A stretch of 64,000 nucleotides of DNA from Planococcus circulans (GCF_020023385.1 NZ_JAIQCL010000003.1:1-64000); one strand, 5' to 3'; shown: positions 53,175-62,185, numbered from the stretch's first letter. A program made the numbers and translations. Notes: a model not told the origin generated them from the sequence alone.

Positions 53175-53579
53175 TTATGCGGTTCGATTGTGTTTCCACA
53201 TCATGTAGCGATAACGGATGGTACAGCCGATGCAATACCCCATGAGCGCCACGCCTGCTGCGATAATGACCATGATGCCGAACGCATAGGCGGCCAGTGG
53301 AGTGCCCACAGAGAAGAAAAGAAGTGACAGCCCTAAGCAGATCGTTGCGATCCATTGATTGAAAAGCTGCTGATCTTTATCTTCCTGCTGATAGCTCGCC
53401 ATCGGTTTTTTCAAAAAGCGGCGGCTGAATTGAATCACCGGGTTTTTCTTGGTGATCAATGTATAAACTCCGACAGCAAACGGCAATAGCAGAATGGCCG
53501 GGTGGAGCAGAAGTGCTGTTAATACGGTAATGACGATAAAAGCCTGATTGGTCTGTACAAGGGGTTTCGGAATAGTCAC
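53175..53579 (-). CDS. DUF4395-family membrane protein
   Basis: Protein of 134 residues from a GTG after AAGGAGG. Four hydrophobic helices; the C-terminal stretch GYCIGCTIRYRYMMWKHN with its C-x-x-C pair is typical of DUF4395. Members are small membrane proteins often encoded near thioredoxin-like or rhodanese genes, suggesting a redox role; no such gene is adjacent here. Function unknown. Confidence 0.72.
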   Translation of the reverse strand: MTIPKPLVQTNQAFIVITVLTALLLHPAILLLPFAVGVYTLITKKNPVIQFSRRFLKKPMASYQQEDKDQQLFNQWIATICLGLSLLFFSVGTPLAAYAFGIMVIIAAGVALMGYCIGCTIRYRYMMWKHNRTA

Positions 53580-53686
53580 GGGCTCGCCTCCTTCAATTAA
53601 GACTTATTATACCTAGTAACTTACTTAGGATAAAGATAATTGCTTGAGATAAGGAACTTTAAGCACGTGAGGAGGAGCGACGCCCT

Positions 53687-55045
53687 TTAAAGCAGTTGAG
53701 AAATGAATAAAGTAGCCATCCCAAAATAAATCAGCAAAGACAGGATATCGTTGATTGTCGTGATTAAAGGACCGGATGCCACAGCCGGATCGATCTTAAA
53801 TCTGTATAGGACAAGAGGAATGATGGTCCCGGCCAAAGTTCCGATGATTAAGGTCATCAACAGCGAGCCGCCGACCACAATGCCCAATACGAAATTACCC
53901 TGCCACACATACGCAATCAGCAAAATAAGCACGGAGCAGATAGCGCCGATGATGATGCCGACCCATAATTCCCTAAAGATCAGGTTGATGGTCTGCTTGG
54001 TATTCAACTTTTGTGAAGCCAGTCCACGGACCACTACAGACAGGGATTGCGTTCCCGTATTCCCTGTCATGCCGGCAATCATCGGCATAAAGAAAGTTAA
54101 AGCGACAACCGTCTGCAGCGTTTCTTCAAAACGGCTGATGATACCGCCGGAAAACAGCCCGATAAACAATAGAAGGATCAGCCAGGGCAGACGGCGATAG
54201 GCAGCAACCAGAGCGGGCGTATTGAAGTCGATCGACTTTCCTGAAGCCGATAGTTTTTCAATGTCTTCATTCGCTTCCTGCATAACGACATCGATAATGT
54301 CATCAACAGTGATGACACCAACCAGCTTGTCATCTTTTTCAACAATCGGCAGCGTGACAAAATCATAACGGCTGATCAATTGTGCGGCATCTTCCTGGTC
54401 GGTCAAGACATCGGCTTTGACGACGCGATTGTACATGACTTCTTCAATTTTATCGTCAAGGTTTCCGAGGATCAGGTCCTTATAGGAAACGACGCCGACC
54501 AGCTTCTTATCCTCATCTACGACATAAAGATAGTTTAGGTATTCCGCCAAATCGGCAAACAGCTTAATCTTATCGACCGCTTCACGGATCGTGTAATGGC
54601 GTGGAATCCAAACATATCGGTTATTCATCAAGCGGCCTGCCGTTTCAGGTGGGTAAGTCATCGTACTTTTAACAAATTGTGAATCGTCCTGATTGATCTG
54701 CGATAATAGTTCTTCAATGCGTTCCGGTTCCAAATCGGCCAATAGCAGGGCCAAATCGTCGTTGTCCATGCGATCAAGGACCTGGGACGACTTTTCGAGA
54801 CCCAATTTATGAAGAATATCGATTTGTTCATTTTTGGAAAGTTCCTGCATCAATTCCGTCAATTGGCGGATCGTCAAATAGAGCAGGAATTTATTGCGGT
54901 GCTTGTCCGGCAGGTGCCGGTATTGGATCGCCATATCGTAGGGCTGGAGCTCATCCAGAATGTCCTGGAACTCCATTATTTTTCCCTCTTTCATGGCCTT
55001 GATCAGCGCCAGGGTGATTTCATCTTCGAACAATGCTGTAGACAT
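53687..55045 (-). CDS. mgtE: MgtE-type magnesium transporter
   Basis: Protein of 452 residues starting MSTALFEDEI after AAGGAGT. MgtE N-domain (about 20-125), two CBS domains (about 130-255; PRHYTIREAVDKIKLFAD and VVKADVLTDQEDAAQLI) and five membrane helices with the pore segment GMTGNTGTQSLSVVVRGLA. The CBS/N domains close the channel when cytosolic magnesium is high. An M-box riboswitch is not seen upstream. It is divergent from the c-di-GMP riboswitch locus. Confidence 0.95.
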   Translation of the reverse strand: MSTALFEDEITLALIKAMKEGKIMEFQDILDELQPYDMAIQYRHLPDKHRNKFLLYLTIRQLTELMQELSKNEQIDILHKLGLEKSSQVLDRMDNDDLALLLADLEPERIEELLSQINQDDSQFVKSTMTYPPETAGRLMNNRYVWIPRHYTIREAVDKIKLFADLAEYLNYLYVVDEDKKLVGVVSYKDLILGNLDDKIEEVMYNRVVKADVLTDQEDAAQLISRYDFVTLPIVEKDDKLVGVITVDDIIDVVMQEANEDIEKLSASGKSIDFNTPALVAAYRRLPWLILLLFIGLFSGGIISRFEETLQTVVALTFFMPMIAGMTGNTGTQSLSVVVRGLASQKLNTKQTINLIFRELWVGIIIGAICSVLILLIAYVWQGNFVLGIVVGGSLLMTLIIGTLAGTIIPLVLYRFKIDPAVASGPLITTINDILSLLIYFGMATLFISQLL

Positions 55046-55157
55046 GGGGTTCACTCCTTCTGTACAGGAAATTCAGAAATCCTATTGTTGATTATTGCGC
55101 TAAATCGTCATTTTTGAAAGAGGTAAAAAAAAGATGGCGCATTTGAATTATTTGACA

Positions 55158-55163
55158 TATAAT
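55158..55163 (+). promoter_or_regulatory. Predicted -10 box before the c-di-GMP riboswitch
   Basis: TATAAT at 55158-55163 with no good -35 at 16-18 bp. The expected start (about 55170) sits just at the 5' edge of the aptamer. Confidence 0.45.
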
Positions 55164-55174
55164 AATGAAAATCT

Positions 55175-55258
55175 GGAAAAGGCAAACTTCACCGAAAGGG
55201 AAGGACGCAAAGCCATGAGCCTACCCGTTGAAAAACGCAGGGTTGTCAGGTTGCCTCG
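55175..55258 (+). promoter_or_regulatory. Cyclic di-GMP-I (GEMM) riboswitch aptamer
   Basis: Contains the conserved GEMM-I elements in order: GGCAAAC (55181), a P2 arm capped by CGAAAG (a GNRA-type loop), GGACGCAAAGCC (55203-55214), the P3 stem ATGAGCCTACCCGTTG ... CGCAGGGT, and GGTTGCC (55249-55255) closing P1 with GGCAA. It precedes a secreted protein gene in a polysaccharide locus, a usual GEMM target. It implies direct control by the second messenger c-di-GMP. Confidence 0.9.
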
Positions 55259-55259
55259 G

Positions 55260-55295
55260 CCTCGTTCTGTGAGCCACGGCTATCAGAACGGGAGG
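55260..55295 (+). promoter_or_regulatory. Hairpin able to sequester the ribosome site
   Basis: CCTCGTTCTG (55260-55269) can pair with CAGAAC-GG-GAGG (55284-55295), with an inner GCC / GGC pairing. The 3' arm includes GGAGG, the ribosome site of the gene at 55306. There is no T tract, so translational rather than transcriptional control is likely. Confidence 0.6.
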
Positions 55296-55305
55296 ATATG
55301 GGAAA

Positions 55306-56175
55306 ATGAAAAAACTAATGATAGCAGGTGTATGGCTGTTGTTTATGCTGACGCAACATGGGATTGAAGCACAGGCGACTGAGGTGGAAACCAAAGCGAC
55401 TTGGTTATGGAATCCTTGGATGATCTACAATGATGAAGCGGGAACACTGGCTTTTCTGGAGAGTAAAGATGTAAACAAAGTTTATGTGCAGATTGATGCC
55501 GATATTCCGGCCAGTAGTTATCAGAGCTTTATTGAAAAAGCGCGATCAGCAGGAATGGCTATTTACGCATTGGATGGGGCACCTGACTGGGTGGCACCGA
55601 AAGGTTTTGTACAGCAGGATCAGTTGATGTCCTGGTTATCGCTTTATCAGCGGGATTCTGGGCCGGCCCAAAGATTTTCGGGCGTTCACTTGGATGTTGA
55701 ACCGTATCTTTACAGCGGCTGGAATACAAACCGTGCAGCAACCGTTAAGTCTTATCAAGCTTTGATGACAAAAGCAAAATCCAGCACAGCTGCGCTGAAC
55801 TTGCCGATTGAAGTGGATCTGCCTTTCTGGTTCGATGAAATTTCCTATAAAAATACATACGGCAAAGGTGTGCTCGCTGAATGGGTAATTGCCAACACGC
55901 ACAGCGTTACCCTCATGGCTTATCGGGATTCAGCAGCCATGATTACAGAACTGGTGAAAAACGAAATTGCTTATGGAGTAAAGTATGGGAAACCCGTAGT
56001 GGTGGGAGTTGAAACCGACAAGACTGATGAAGGGGATTTCATCTCTTTCTATGAAGAAGGAGAAACTTTCATGAAAGTCGAGTTGGCCAAAGTATCCGCA
56101 TATTATACTGGGGTAAAAGGGTTTGGCGGTATTGCAATCCATCACGTGGACAGTTGGAAAACGATGGCTCCATAA
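55306..56175 (+). CDS. Secreted TIM-barrel, glycoside-hydrolase-like protein
   Basis: Protein of 289 residues with a Sec signal peptide (MKKLMIAGVWLLFMLTQHGIEAQA). The mature protein looks like a (beta/alpha)8 barrel: TWLWNPWMI, VNKVYVQIDADI, GMAIYALDGAPDW, FSGVHLDVEPYL (acidic pair typical of active sites), LPIEVDLPFW, VTLMAYRD, KPVVVGVETD and GFGGIAIHHVDSW. The strand-end acids are placed as in GH18-like hydrolases. Likely acts on a polysaccharide outside the cell; activity unproven. It is preceded by a c-di-GMP riboswitch and followed by its own terminator and the HEAT/glycosyltransferase genes. Confidence 0.75.
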   Translation: MKKLMIAGVWLLFMLTQHGIEAQATEVETKATWLWNPWMIYNDEAGTLAFLESKDVNKVYVQIDADIPASSYQSFIEKARSAGMAIYALDGAPDWVAPKGFVQQDQLMSWLSLYQRDSGPAQRFSGVHLDVEPYLYSGWNTNRAATVKSYQALMTKAKSSTAALNLPIEVDLPFWFDEISYKNTYGKGVLAEWVIANTHSVTLMAYRDSAAMITELVKNEIAYGVKYGKPVVVGVETDKTDEGDFISFYEEGETFMKVELAKVSAYYTGVKGFGGIAIHHVDSWKTMAP

Positions 56176-56182
56176 AGGGATG

Positions 56183-56228
56183 AAAAGCAGCAAGGTTGGC
56201 CGATTCGGCTGAACCAGGCTGCTTTTTC
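56183..56228 (+). terminator. Intrinsic terminator
   Basis: AAAAGCAGC-GGTT / AACC-GCTGCTTTTT stem, separating the riboswitch-controlled gene from the HEAT/glycosyltransferase pair unless read-through occurs. Confidence 0.8.
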
Positions 56229-56242
56229 TTATAGTTAACTAG

Positions 56243-56266
56243 TATGGATATGTTACAATATCCATA
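56243..56266. promoter_or_regulatory. Operator-like inverted repeat before the HEAT/glycosyltransferase genes
   Basis: Perfect 9-bp arms TATGGATAT / ATATCCATA with a 6-bp spacer containing GTTACA, about 78 bp before the gene start. The AT-rich region would also hold the promoter, which I cannot define. Confidence 0.5.
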
Positions 56267-56343
56267 AATTATCAATTATGAATATTATTTAGAAATTTTT
56301 ATATAAAAACTGCTGAAAGCACTTCAAAAAGGAGATTTGATAA

Positions 56344-57390
56344 ATGATAGAGGTATTTATATCGGTTGTTTTCAGCTTATTGGGGATTCAACTCCTGATT
56401 TTGGCGTTGCTGATCGCCTGGAAAATGAAAAACTTGGCTGTTGAACACAGCATAAAAGAAACAATGGAGACGTTAAAGCCTCAATTCCGGCAGTATATAG
56501 AAGGTTCGCATGAAACTGAGCCTGGTTTGCCTGCTGCGAAGAAAAACCGGTTCAAATTGATGGAAACCATGCTTGATGAATTTGCATCCGAAGGTTTTCA
56601 GGGCGAACAGAAAGCACGTATCCATAGATTGGCAGAAAAGCATTTAACGGAATATTATCGTCATATGCTGAAAAAAGGCCAATGGGCAGAGCGCATCAAT
56701 GCGTTGTATTTTATCGAAGATTTCCGGCTTTTTTCCTTAAAGGAAGACATTTATCAGCATTTCAAGAAAATCAGCAAAAGGGATGAAGAATTTCGCCAAT
56801 GCATCCGTGCTTGTGCCACTTTGCAGGAAGTGCGGTTGATGGATGCCGCCATTGAAAGTAAAGACCTGTCATTCGGGATGATCAAGGAATTGCTATATCG
56901 CCTGGATCAGGATTTACTCAAATTGACGCTGGAGCGGATGCAATTGAAAGAGGATATCTCAGAAAATATGCTTTACGCCTTCATCAGTTTCAGCGGAGAG
57001 CATCAGATTGACATGCTCTTCCCGTTTGTCGAAAAAAAATTACAGGATGAGCGTAAAGAAGTCCGCTTGAAGGCAATGAGCAGCTTATGCCATTACAAAA
57101 AAATGGTGAATCCTGCTATTCTTTCCGGCTTTTTCGATTCAGCACACTGGCAAGAGCGGATGTACGCAGCTAAGCTGGCGGGAGCCTGCCATTTTGATCA
57201 GTACAAACCCCATTTGATTTACTTGCTGGCGGACAATGTATGGTGGGTCCGTTTTGCAGGGGCTGAAAACCTTAAATTCTTTGAAGGCGGCAATCAGGTG
57301 CTTGAACAGGTGGCGGCTGATCACGCGGATGCATACGCCAGAGATATTGCCAGGCATATGCTGACACGTGAAGGAGGGATCCTCATATGA
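56344..57390 (+). CDS. Membrane-anchored HEAT-repeat protein
   Basis: Protein of 348 residues after AAAAAGGAG. One N-terminal membrane helix (about 4-26), then an all-helical cytoplasmic part. The last 150 residues are HEAT-like repeats, e.g. ERKEVRLKAMSSLCHYKKMVNPAILSGFF, HWQERMYAAKLAGACHFDQYKPHLIYLLADNVWWVRFAGAENLKFF. HEAT arrays are protein-interaction scaffolds. Its stop overlaps the glycosyltransferase start (ATGA), so the two probably form a membrane complex, the HEAT protein acting as scaffold or regulator in place of BcsB or PgaD-type partners (inference). Confidence 0.78.
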   Translation: MIEVFISVVFSLLGIQLLILALLIAWKMKNLAVEHSIKETMETLKPQFRQYIEGSHETEPGLPAAKKNRFKLMETMLDEFASEGFQGEQKARIHRLAEKHLTEYYRHMLKKGQWAERINALYFIEDFRLFSLKEDIYQHFKKISKRDEEFRQCIRACATLQEVRLMDAAIESKDLSFGMIKELLYRLDQDLLKLTLERMQLKEDISENMLYAFISFSGEHQIDMLFPFVEKKLQDERKEVRLKAMSSLCHYKKMVNPAILSGFFDSAHWQERMYAAKLAGACHFDQYKPHLIYLLADNVWWVRFAGAENLKFFEGGNQVLEQVAADHADAYARDIARHMLTREGGILI

Positions 57391-58826
57391 GTGGAACTGG
57401 CATCGCAGTAATCATCGAAATTATTTCCTGGGCAATCATCGCTTATATGCTGGCGGCCGGTGCGACTTATTTGATTTTGTTTCTGGTCGCCAGCCCGAAA
57501 ATCAGCAAAGAGAAAAAATTGAACCGCCAGGAGCAAATTGAGGAAATGTCGATCAATAAAGACACATATCCTATTTCCATTCTGGTTCCCGCCTATAACG
57601 AAGAAGCTGGCGTGGTCAGCACAGTCCGTTCCTTACTGAATTTGAATTATCCCCAATATGAAATCATTGTAGTCAACGATGGGTCAACGGATAGGACCAG
57701 TGAAAAAGTACTTGCCCAATTCGGGATGGAACCGATTGAACTGGCGATCCGGACTCACTTTAAAACTGGAGAAATCAAACGGGCTTATCGCTCGACTTTT
57801 CATCCCCATTTGTTCTTGATTGAAAAAGAAAATGGCGGAAAAGCGGATGCATTGAATGCTGGAGTCAATTTCTCAAGATACCCCTATTTTGCAGCAATCG
57901 ACGGCGATTCGATCCTCGAACAGGATGCCTTGCTGAAGACGATGAAACCGATTGTGGATTCAAGCGGAATGGTGACTGCGACAGGTGGGACTGTGAGGAT
58001 TGCCAATGGTTGCAAAATTAACCGTAGCGTCATCGAACAGGTGGCATTACCGAAAAAGCCATTGGAAGTCATGCAGATTATCGAATACTTCCGTGCTTTT
58101 CTGATTGGCCGTCTTGGGTTCAGCCGGGTGAATATCCTGCTGATCATTTCAGGGGCATTCGGCGTCTTTGAGAAAAGCCGGGTCATTAAAGTGGGCGGCT
58201 ATAAAACCGATACCGTCGGTGAAGATATGGAGCTGATTGTCCGCTTGCACCGGTCCATCAAAGATGAAAAATCAAAGCAGCGGATCGAATATATCCAGGA
58301 TCCGGTTTGCTGGACAGAAGCGCCGAGTACAGTAGCTTCCTTGCGGGCACAGCGCATTCGCTGGCAAAGAGGCCTGGCAGAAACTTTATGGACGCATCGC
58401 GGAATGATGCTCAATCCGAAATATAGAGGAATCGGGTTATTTTCGATGCCTTATTATGTCTTTATCGAACTATTGAGCGCTGTCTTTGAAGTAATGGGTT
58501 ATTTCATCATCATCGGCGGGTTTGCCTTCTCCTTCATTGAGACGGACATAGCCGTTATCATGCTGCTGGTGATGGTGCTGTACGGTTCTCTCTTGTCTGC
58601 GCTTGCTGTGCTGCTGGAGGAATGGACCTACCATAAGTATCCTACTGTCAGAAGTATCCTCGTCCTTTATGTCTATGCACTGACTGAGACGTTCTGGTAT
58701 CGGATCCTGATGAATTTCTGGCGTGTGCAAGGTTTGTTCTATGCATTCAAGAAAAAATCCGTATGGGGAGACATGGAGCGCAAAGGTGTGTTCTCGGATG
58801 ACGAACAAAAAGAAGGAAGCCTGTAA
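57387..58826 (+). CDS. Processive family 2 glycosyltransferase (BcsA/IcaA-like)
   Basis: Protein of 479 residues. One N-terminal helix (about 8-35), a GT2 domain (about 60-330) and three or four C-terminal helices. Catalytic motifs: VNDGSTDRTSE, AIDGDS, VGEDMEL (the ED of the catalytic base) and QRIRWQRG, a Q-x-x-R-W signature of processive synthases. This fits polymerisation and export of a beta-linked polysaccharide at the membrane, as in cellulose or PNAG synthases. No PilZ domain is present. It is coupled to the HEAT gene; the sugar is unknown. Confidence 0.9.
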   Translation: MSGTGIAVIIEIISWAIIAYMLAAGATYLILFLVASPKISKEKKLNRQEQIEEMSINKDTYPISILVPAYNEEAGVVSTVRSLLNLNYPQYEIIVVNDGSTDRTSEKVLAQFGMEPIELAIRTHFKTGEIKRAYRSTFHPHLFLIEKENGGKADALNAGVNFSRYPYFAAIDGDSILEQDALLKTMKPIVDSSGMVTATGGTVRIANGCKINRSVIEQVALPKKPLEVMQIIEYFRAFLIGRLGFSRVNILLIISGAFGVFEKSRVIKVGGYKTDTVGEDMELIVRLHRSIKDEKSKQRIEYIQDPVCWTEAPSTVASLRAQRIRWQRGLAETLWTHRGMMLNPKYRGIGLFSMPYYVFIELLSAVFEVMGYFIIIGGFAFSFIETDIAVIMLLVMVLYGSLLSALAVLLEEWTYHKYPTVRSILVLYVYALTETFWYRILMNFWRVQGLFYAFKKKSVWGDMERKGVFSDDEQKEGSL

Positions 58827-58844
58827 AGGGCTTCCTTCTTTTTT
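58806..58844. terminator. Bidirectional terminator
   Basis: AAAAAGAAGGAAGCC / GGCTTCCTTCTTTTT between the convergent glycosyltransferase and glycoside hydrolase genes; overlaps the glycosyltransferase stop. Confidence 0.9.
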
Positions 58845-58856
58845 AGTTGGTTTACG

Positions 58857-61800
58857 TCACTCTGTCTCGTCAAAAGTCTCTTGTAAAATATAATACGATT
58901 GCTTCAACCGTTCATCAGTTTTCGGCAAGCCCCAAGGTTCCCAGGAGTACCGGGCAGCTTTATCGGCCTCAAAGGTTTCAACTGCTTTTCCGTCCGGTCC
59001 GGTTAAACTGGCGGTGACATCCAATCCGTCGATCGTTTCGGAAGATTCGATCCCCTCTTTCCAGAGATCGCCGATAAATTCGTGCTTCGCCGGGTCTTTG
59101 GCATTCAGCAACATCCATGGAATTCGGATTTCCATGATTCCCGTCCCCTTATCGTAATAATAATCATTCAAGGAATCATAATTTTCATGTTCCGGGTTGG
59201 CGATGCCGAATCGAAGGACCCCAGTTTCATAGGCATCAAATGGATAAATTTCGCCTGTGTCCGGACGAACAAATTCTTTGTTCAAAGCCAATCGGATCGG
59301 ATGGAAGGTCGATTCGATCTTTTCTTCCGCGGGAATCATTTCAAGGCGTTCATGATAATCATAATAGAAGCTGTCGTAATCGCCCGCCACCTGCAAACGT
59401 GCCTGCTCCAGGTCTTCCACTTTCAACTGGAAGTCCGCCAGAAACTCTGTTTTCTTCAAGGCATCAACCGCGATGCCTTGGTCTTCACGGGTGCTGAAAT
59501 AAAGAGTGAAATCCTGTTTGTCCCACCAGTTTTTATTGGCTGGATCGAATTGGGCTTTAATGTAGACATACCGCTCATCCGAATCCATCTCCAGTGCTCT
59601 AAGAGCTCCGCTGTCTTTTTCGTAAAGGGTTTGGCCACCTGACCAGTCATCCTCGCCATCGACTTTCACTTTATGGCGATCAAAGCTCAACAGACCGAAT
59701 TGCTGCTCGTTGGTTTGGGCATTCGACCAGAAAGGCCGTTCGTTCGGATTGTCATAATCCATCGTATTCCACGTGCGTTTGAACCACTCATCCTGCCAGG
59801 TGAAAACCATACCGCCAAGCATGCCTTCTTCAAGAATATCTTCATATAGACGGTTGACGATTTCACCTTGCTGCTGTTCGGAAATGAATCCTTGGTTCCA
59901 GCCGAACGGATTTTCATGGGTCATGCCGCGTGAAGCTGGAACACCGAACTCGGCGATGACAATCGGCATGTCGTGTGAATCGTTTAAATCCTTCAAGTAA
60001 CCGGCGTAGTTATTAGCTTCGCCGCGGTGATCAACATATTCGGTATAGCGCTCTTCTAAATTCAAGAAATCCGGATAGTACGGATAAACATGGTAGGAAG
60101 CAAACATACCGACTGTATCCGTCATCCCTTTTGTTTTAATGTGGTTTGGGTCAACAGTGGCTAAGTCTTCCAAGTAGCTTGGCTCCGCTGGGTGTTCGAT
60201 ATTGTCAGTCGTCACCCAGTTGGTGAAGCTGAGGGGGCGCATGCTTTGGTATTCGTCCAGCTCATATTCCGCAAGGCGATCCAATTGCTGCGCCAGCCAA
60301 TGCTCCATGGGGGTGGCACCTTCTGTGTAGACGTGGGTTCCCTGATAATCACCCAAGTCAGGGTAATCGAGTTTCATCTGATGGACAGCTCCAGGATACC
60401 ATTCGATGCCGATCATCCAGCCGATGACATAGGAAGAGATATCCGTCTGGTAAGTTCCATGGGCATGGCCAGGCTCCTGTTCGACCACTGCTTCGCCATG
60501 GATGACATCAACAATTTTCTCAACTTCATTCTGGAAGCGGTCTGTGATGTCGGGAGTAAAAGCGTCCAATGTCTCCACCAACGGCTCTTCATCGATCCAT
60601 ACACCGTGATACAGGTAAAGCGGCTCTTTTGCGCTGGCATTATAAGCAGCGAATGCTTCGTAGAAAGCTGGTGGATGAAGTGTATAAATGCGGATTGCAT
60701 TGGCATTCATTTCACCGATTGCTTGGAACCACCGGTCGTATTCCTCCCGCGTAATCGCGGCTTCTCCAGGGAACGTTCCGGGTTTGGCCATCCCCATATT
60801 GACGCCTTTGATGGTGAACGGCTGCCATTCACCATCCTGGTATACCTCAAACGCCTGGCCGTTTACACGGGAAGGGTAGGCGATGCCATCCTTCTCGGCT
60901 GTAGTTGCTTTGGCTGCTTCGATCTCAGTATTCTCATCTTCGGTCTTTTCACTTTCAGTCTTCTTATCTTCTGTATTCGCCAAAATGGTCTCCATCATTG
61001 GTAGGTAAGTCTGCCAGTAAAAACTCTTTTCGGCATCCAATGATTCTGTTGAGATAAATGAACGAAGTGTTGAAAATCCGGCATAGCGGTAAAAACTTGG
61101 GGTATCATCAATATCAACAAAATCCCCGGCAAAATAGTAAAGGTCTGCTCCGTTCTTGGATTGATGGAACACGGCTGGAAAGTTTTCAGGAATGCCGGCA
61201 GCTTTCAACTTCTCGCTGCCCGTGCTTTCGAGATCCCATTGATAGTCTGCCAGTACCTCTGTACCGGCAGCCGCCTCGTTGATATCAAACCAATAACCGA
61301 AAGAAGGACTATCCGCTAAAGTGAATTGATCAGCGCCTTTTTCAGTAAAGGCAAGGTGAATCCCGTTGGCGCCGACTTCTCCGGATTCTTCGGAAAGAAC
61401 CACGATTTCTCCTTTAGCATCGTTGACCAGGACAAAGCCAGCACCTTCAAAATTCCATTTCATATCGTTTTTTTCATAATTATCTACAATCCACTGAGGC
61501 ACTTCGCCTTCAGGTGCCTGAAGGTTTACAAAATGGCGGCCACTCCAGCCGCTCCATTTGAGTCCCAGAAACTCGTTCATATCTTGCGCCACTTCTTTTG
61601 GCGTCGGGGAGGCGAAGGTATTGAACTCAACAACTAAATCCGTACCTTGAGATTGAACCTGCTTTTTAATGGTCTGCCATTCATCCATTTGAAGTCCGCC
61701 CAAAATCATAGATGAACTGCCTGGAGTTTTTTCCGATGATTGCCATGGAAGATCTTCTTCATAAACACCATAGGAATCCGCCAGATAGATAAGGTCGGTT

Positions 61801-62087
61801 CCAGATAGATTTTCGGGTAAATCCCGGGTTGTATAGCTGTTCTCTTTTTCATCAGGGACAAATCCATAATAATCGCTGTCTGCCTGATACGTCTTATTGT
61901 CTTCTGACACGTAGCGGTGGTGATTCAACAGCCAGGTCAGTCCTTTATGTTCCCGGTAACTTTCAGTTGGAACCGTTTTATCAAGTATCGCCACATTTAC
62001 TATTTTTTCTTCCTTAAAGAACCAGATGATAATAGGCAATAGAAGGATAGCAATGATTGCTGTTATAGACAGCAGAGTCTTCTTCAT
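58857..62087 (-). CDS. Large membrane-anchored glycoside hydrolase
   Basis: Protein of 1076 residues starting MKKTLLSITA after AAGAGTGG. An N-terminal helix (1-22) anchors it; then a domain (about 30-370) resembling a glutamine-amidotransferase-like fold, and an acidic Glu/Thr/Lys linker (about 375-400). A TIM barrel (about 410-790) follows, with FTIKGVNMGMAKPG, NANAIRIYTLHPPAFYEAF, GWMIGIEWYPG (candidate acid/base Glu), and MPIVIAEFGVPAS (candidate nucleophile Glu), the clan GH-A layout. The C-terminal 270 residues are beta-rich. It probably trims or releases the polymer made by the convergent synthase. Confidence 0.8.
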   Translation of the reverse strand: MKKTLLSITAIIAILLLPIIIWFFKEEKIVNVAILDKTVPTESYREHKGLTWLLNHHRYVSEDNKTYQADSDYYGFVPDEKENSYTTRDLPENLSGTDLIYLADSYGVYEEDLPWQSSEKTPGSSSMILGGLQMDEWQTIKKQVQSQGTDLVVEFNTFASPTPKEVAQDMNEFLGLKWSGWSGRHFVNLQAPEGEVPQWIVDNYEKNDMKWNFEGAGFVLVNDAKGEIVVLSEESGEVGANGIHLAFTEKGADQFTLADSPSFGYWFDINEAAAGTEVLADYQWDLESTGSEKLKAAGIPENFPAVFHQSKNGADLYYFAGDFVDIDDTPSFYRYAGFSTLRSFISTESLDAEKSFYWQTYLPMMETILANTEDKKTESEKTEDENTEIEAAKATTAEKDGIAYPSRVNGQAFEVYQDGEWQPFTIKGVNMGMAKPGTFPGEAAITREEYDRWFQAIGEMNANAIRIYTLHPPAFYEAFAAYNASAKEPLYLYHGVWIDEEPLVETLDAFTPDITDRFQNEVEKIVDVIHGEAVVEQEPGHAHGTYQTDISSYVIGWMIGIEWYPGAVHQMKLDYPDLGDYQGTHVYTEGATPMEHWLAQQLDRLAEYELDEYQSMRPLSFTNWVTTDNIEHPAEPSYLEDLATVDPNHIKTKGMTDTVGMFASYHVYPYYPDFLNLEERYTEYVDHRGEANNYAGYLKDLNDSHDMPIVIAEFGVPASRGMTHENPFGWNQGFISEQQQGEIVNRLYEDILEEGMLGGMVFTWQDEWFKRTWNTMDYDNPNERPFWSNAQTNEQQFGLLSFDRHKVKVDGEDDWSGGQTLYEKDSGALRALEMDSDERYVYIKAQFDPANKNWWDKQDFTLYFSTREDQGIAVDALKKTEFLADFQLKVEDLEQARLQVAGDYDSFYYDYHERLEMIPAEEKIESTFHPIRLALNKEFVRPDTGEIYPFDAYETGVLRFGIANPEHENYDSLNDYYYDKGTGIMEIRIPWMLLNAKDPAKHEFIGDLWKEGIESSETIDGLDVTASLTGPDGKAVETFEADKAARYSWEPWGLPKTDERLKQSYYILQETFDETE

Positions 62088-62185
62088 CAATACCACTCTT
62101 TTCTATTTACAAAATATAACTCAAAAGACATTATAGCTTAAAAATTATTAAAAATAGATAAATTTTACCTATTTTTTTCAAAATA

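Noticed and set aside
55134..55367. 77-codon frame across the region before the secreted barrel protein
   Set aside because: It runs straight through the conserved GEMM aptamer, which explains the sequence conservation better than coding.
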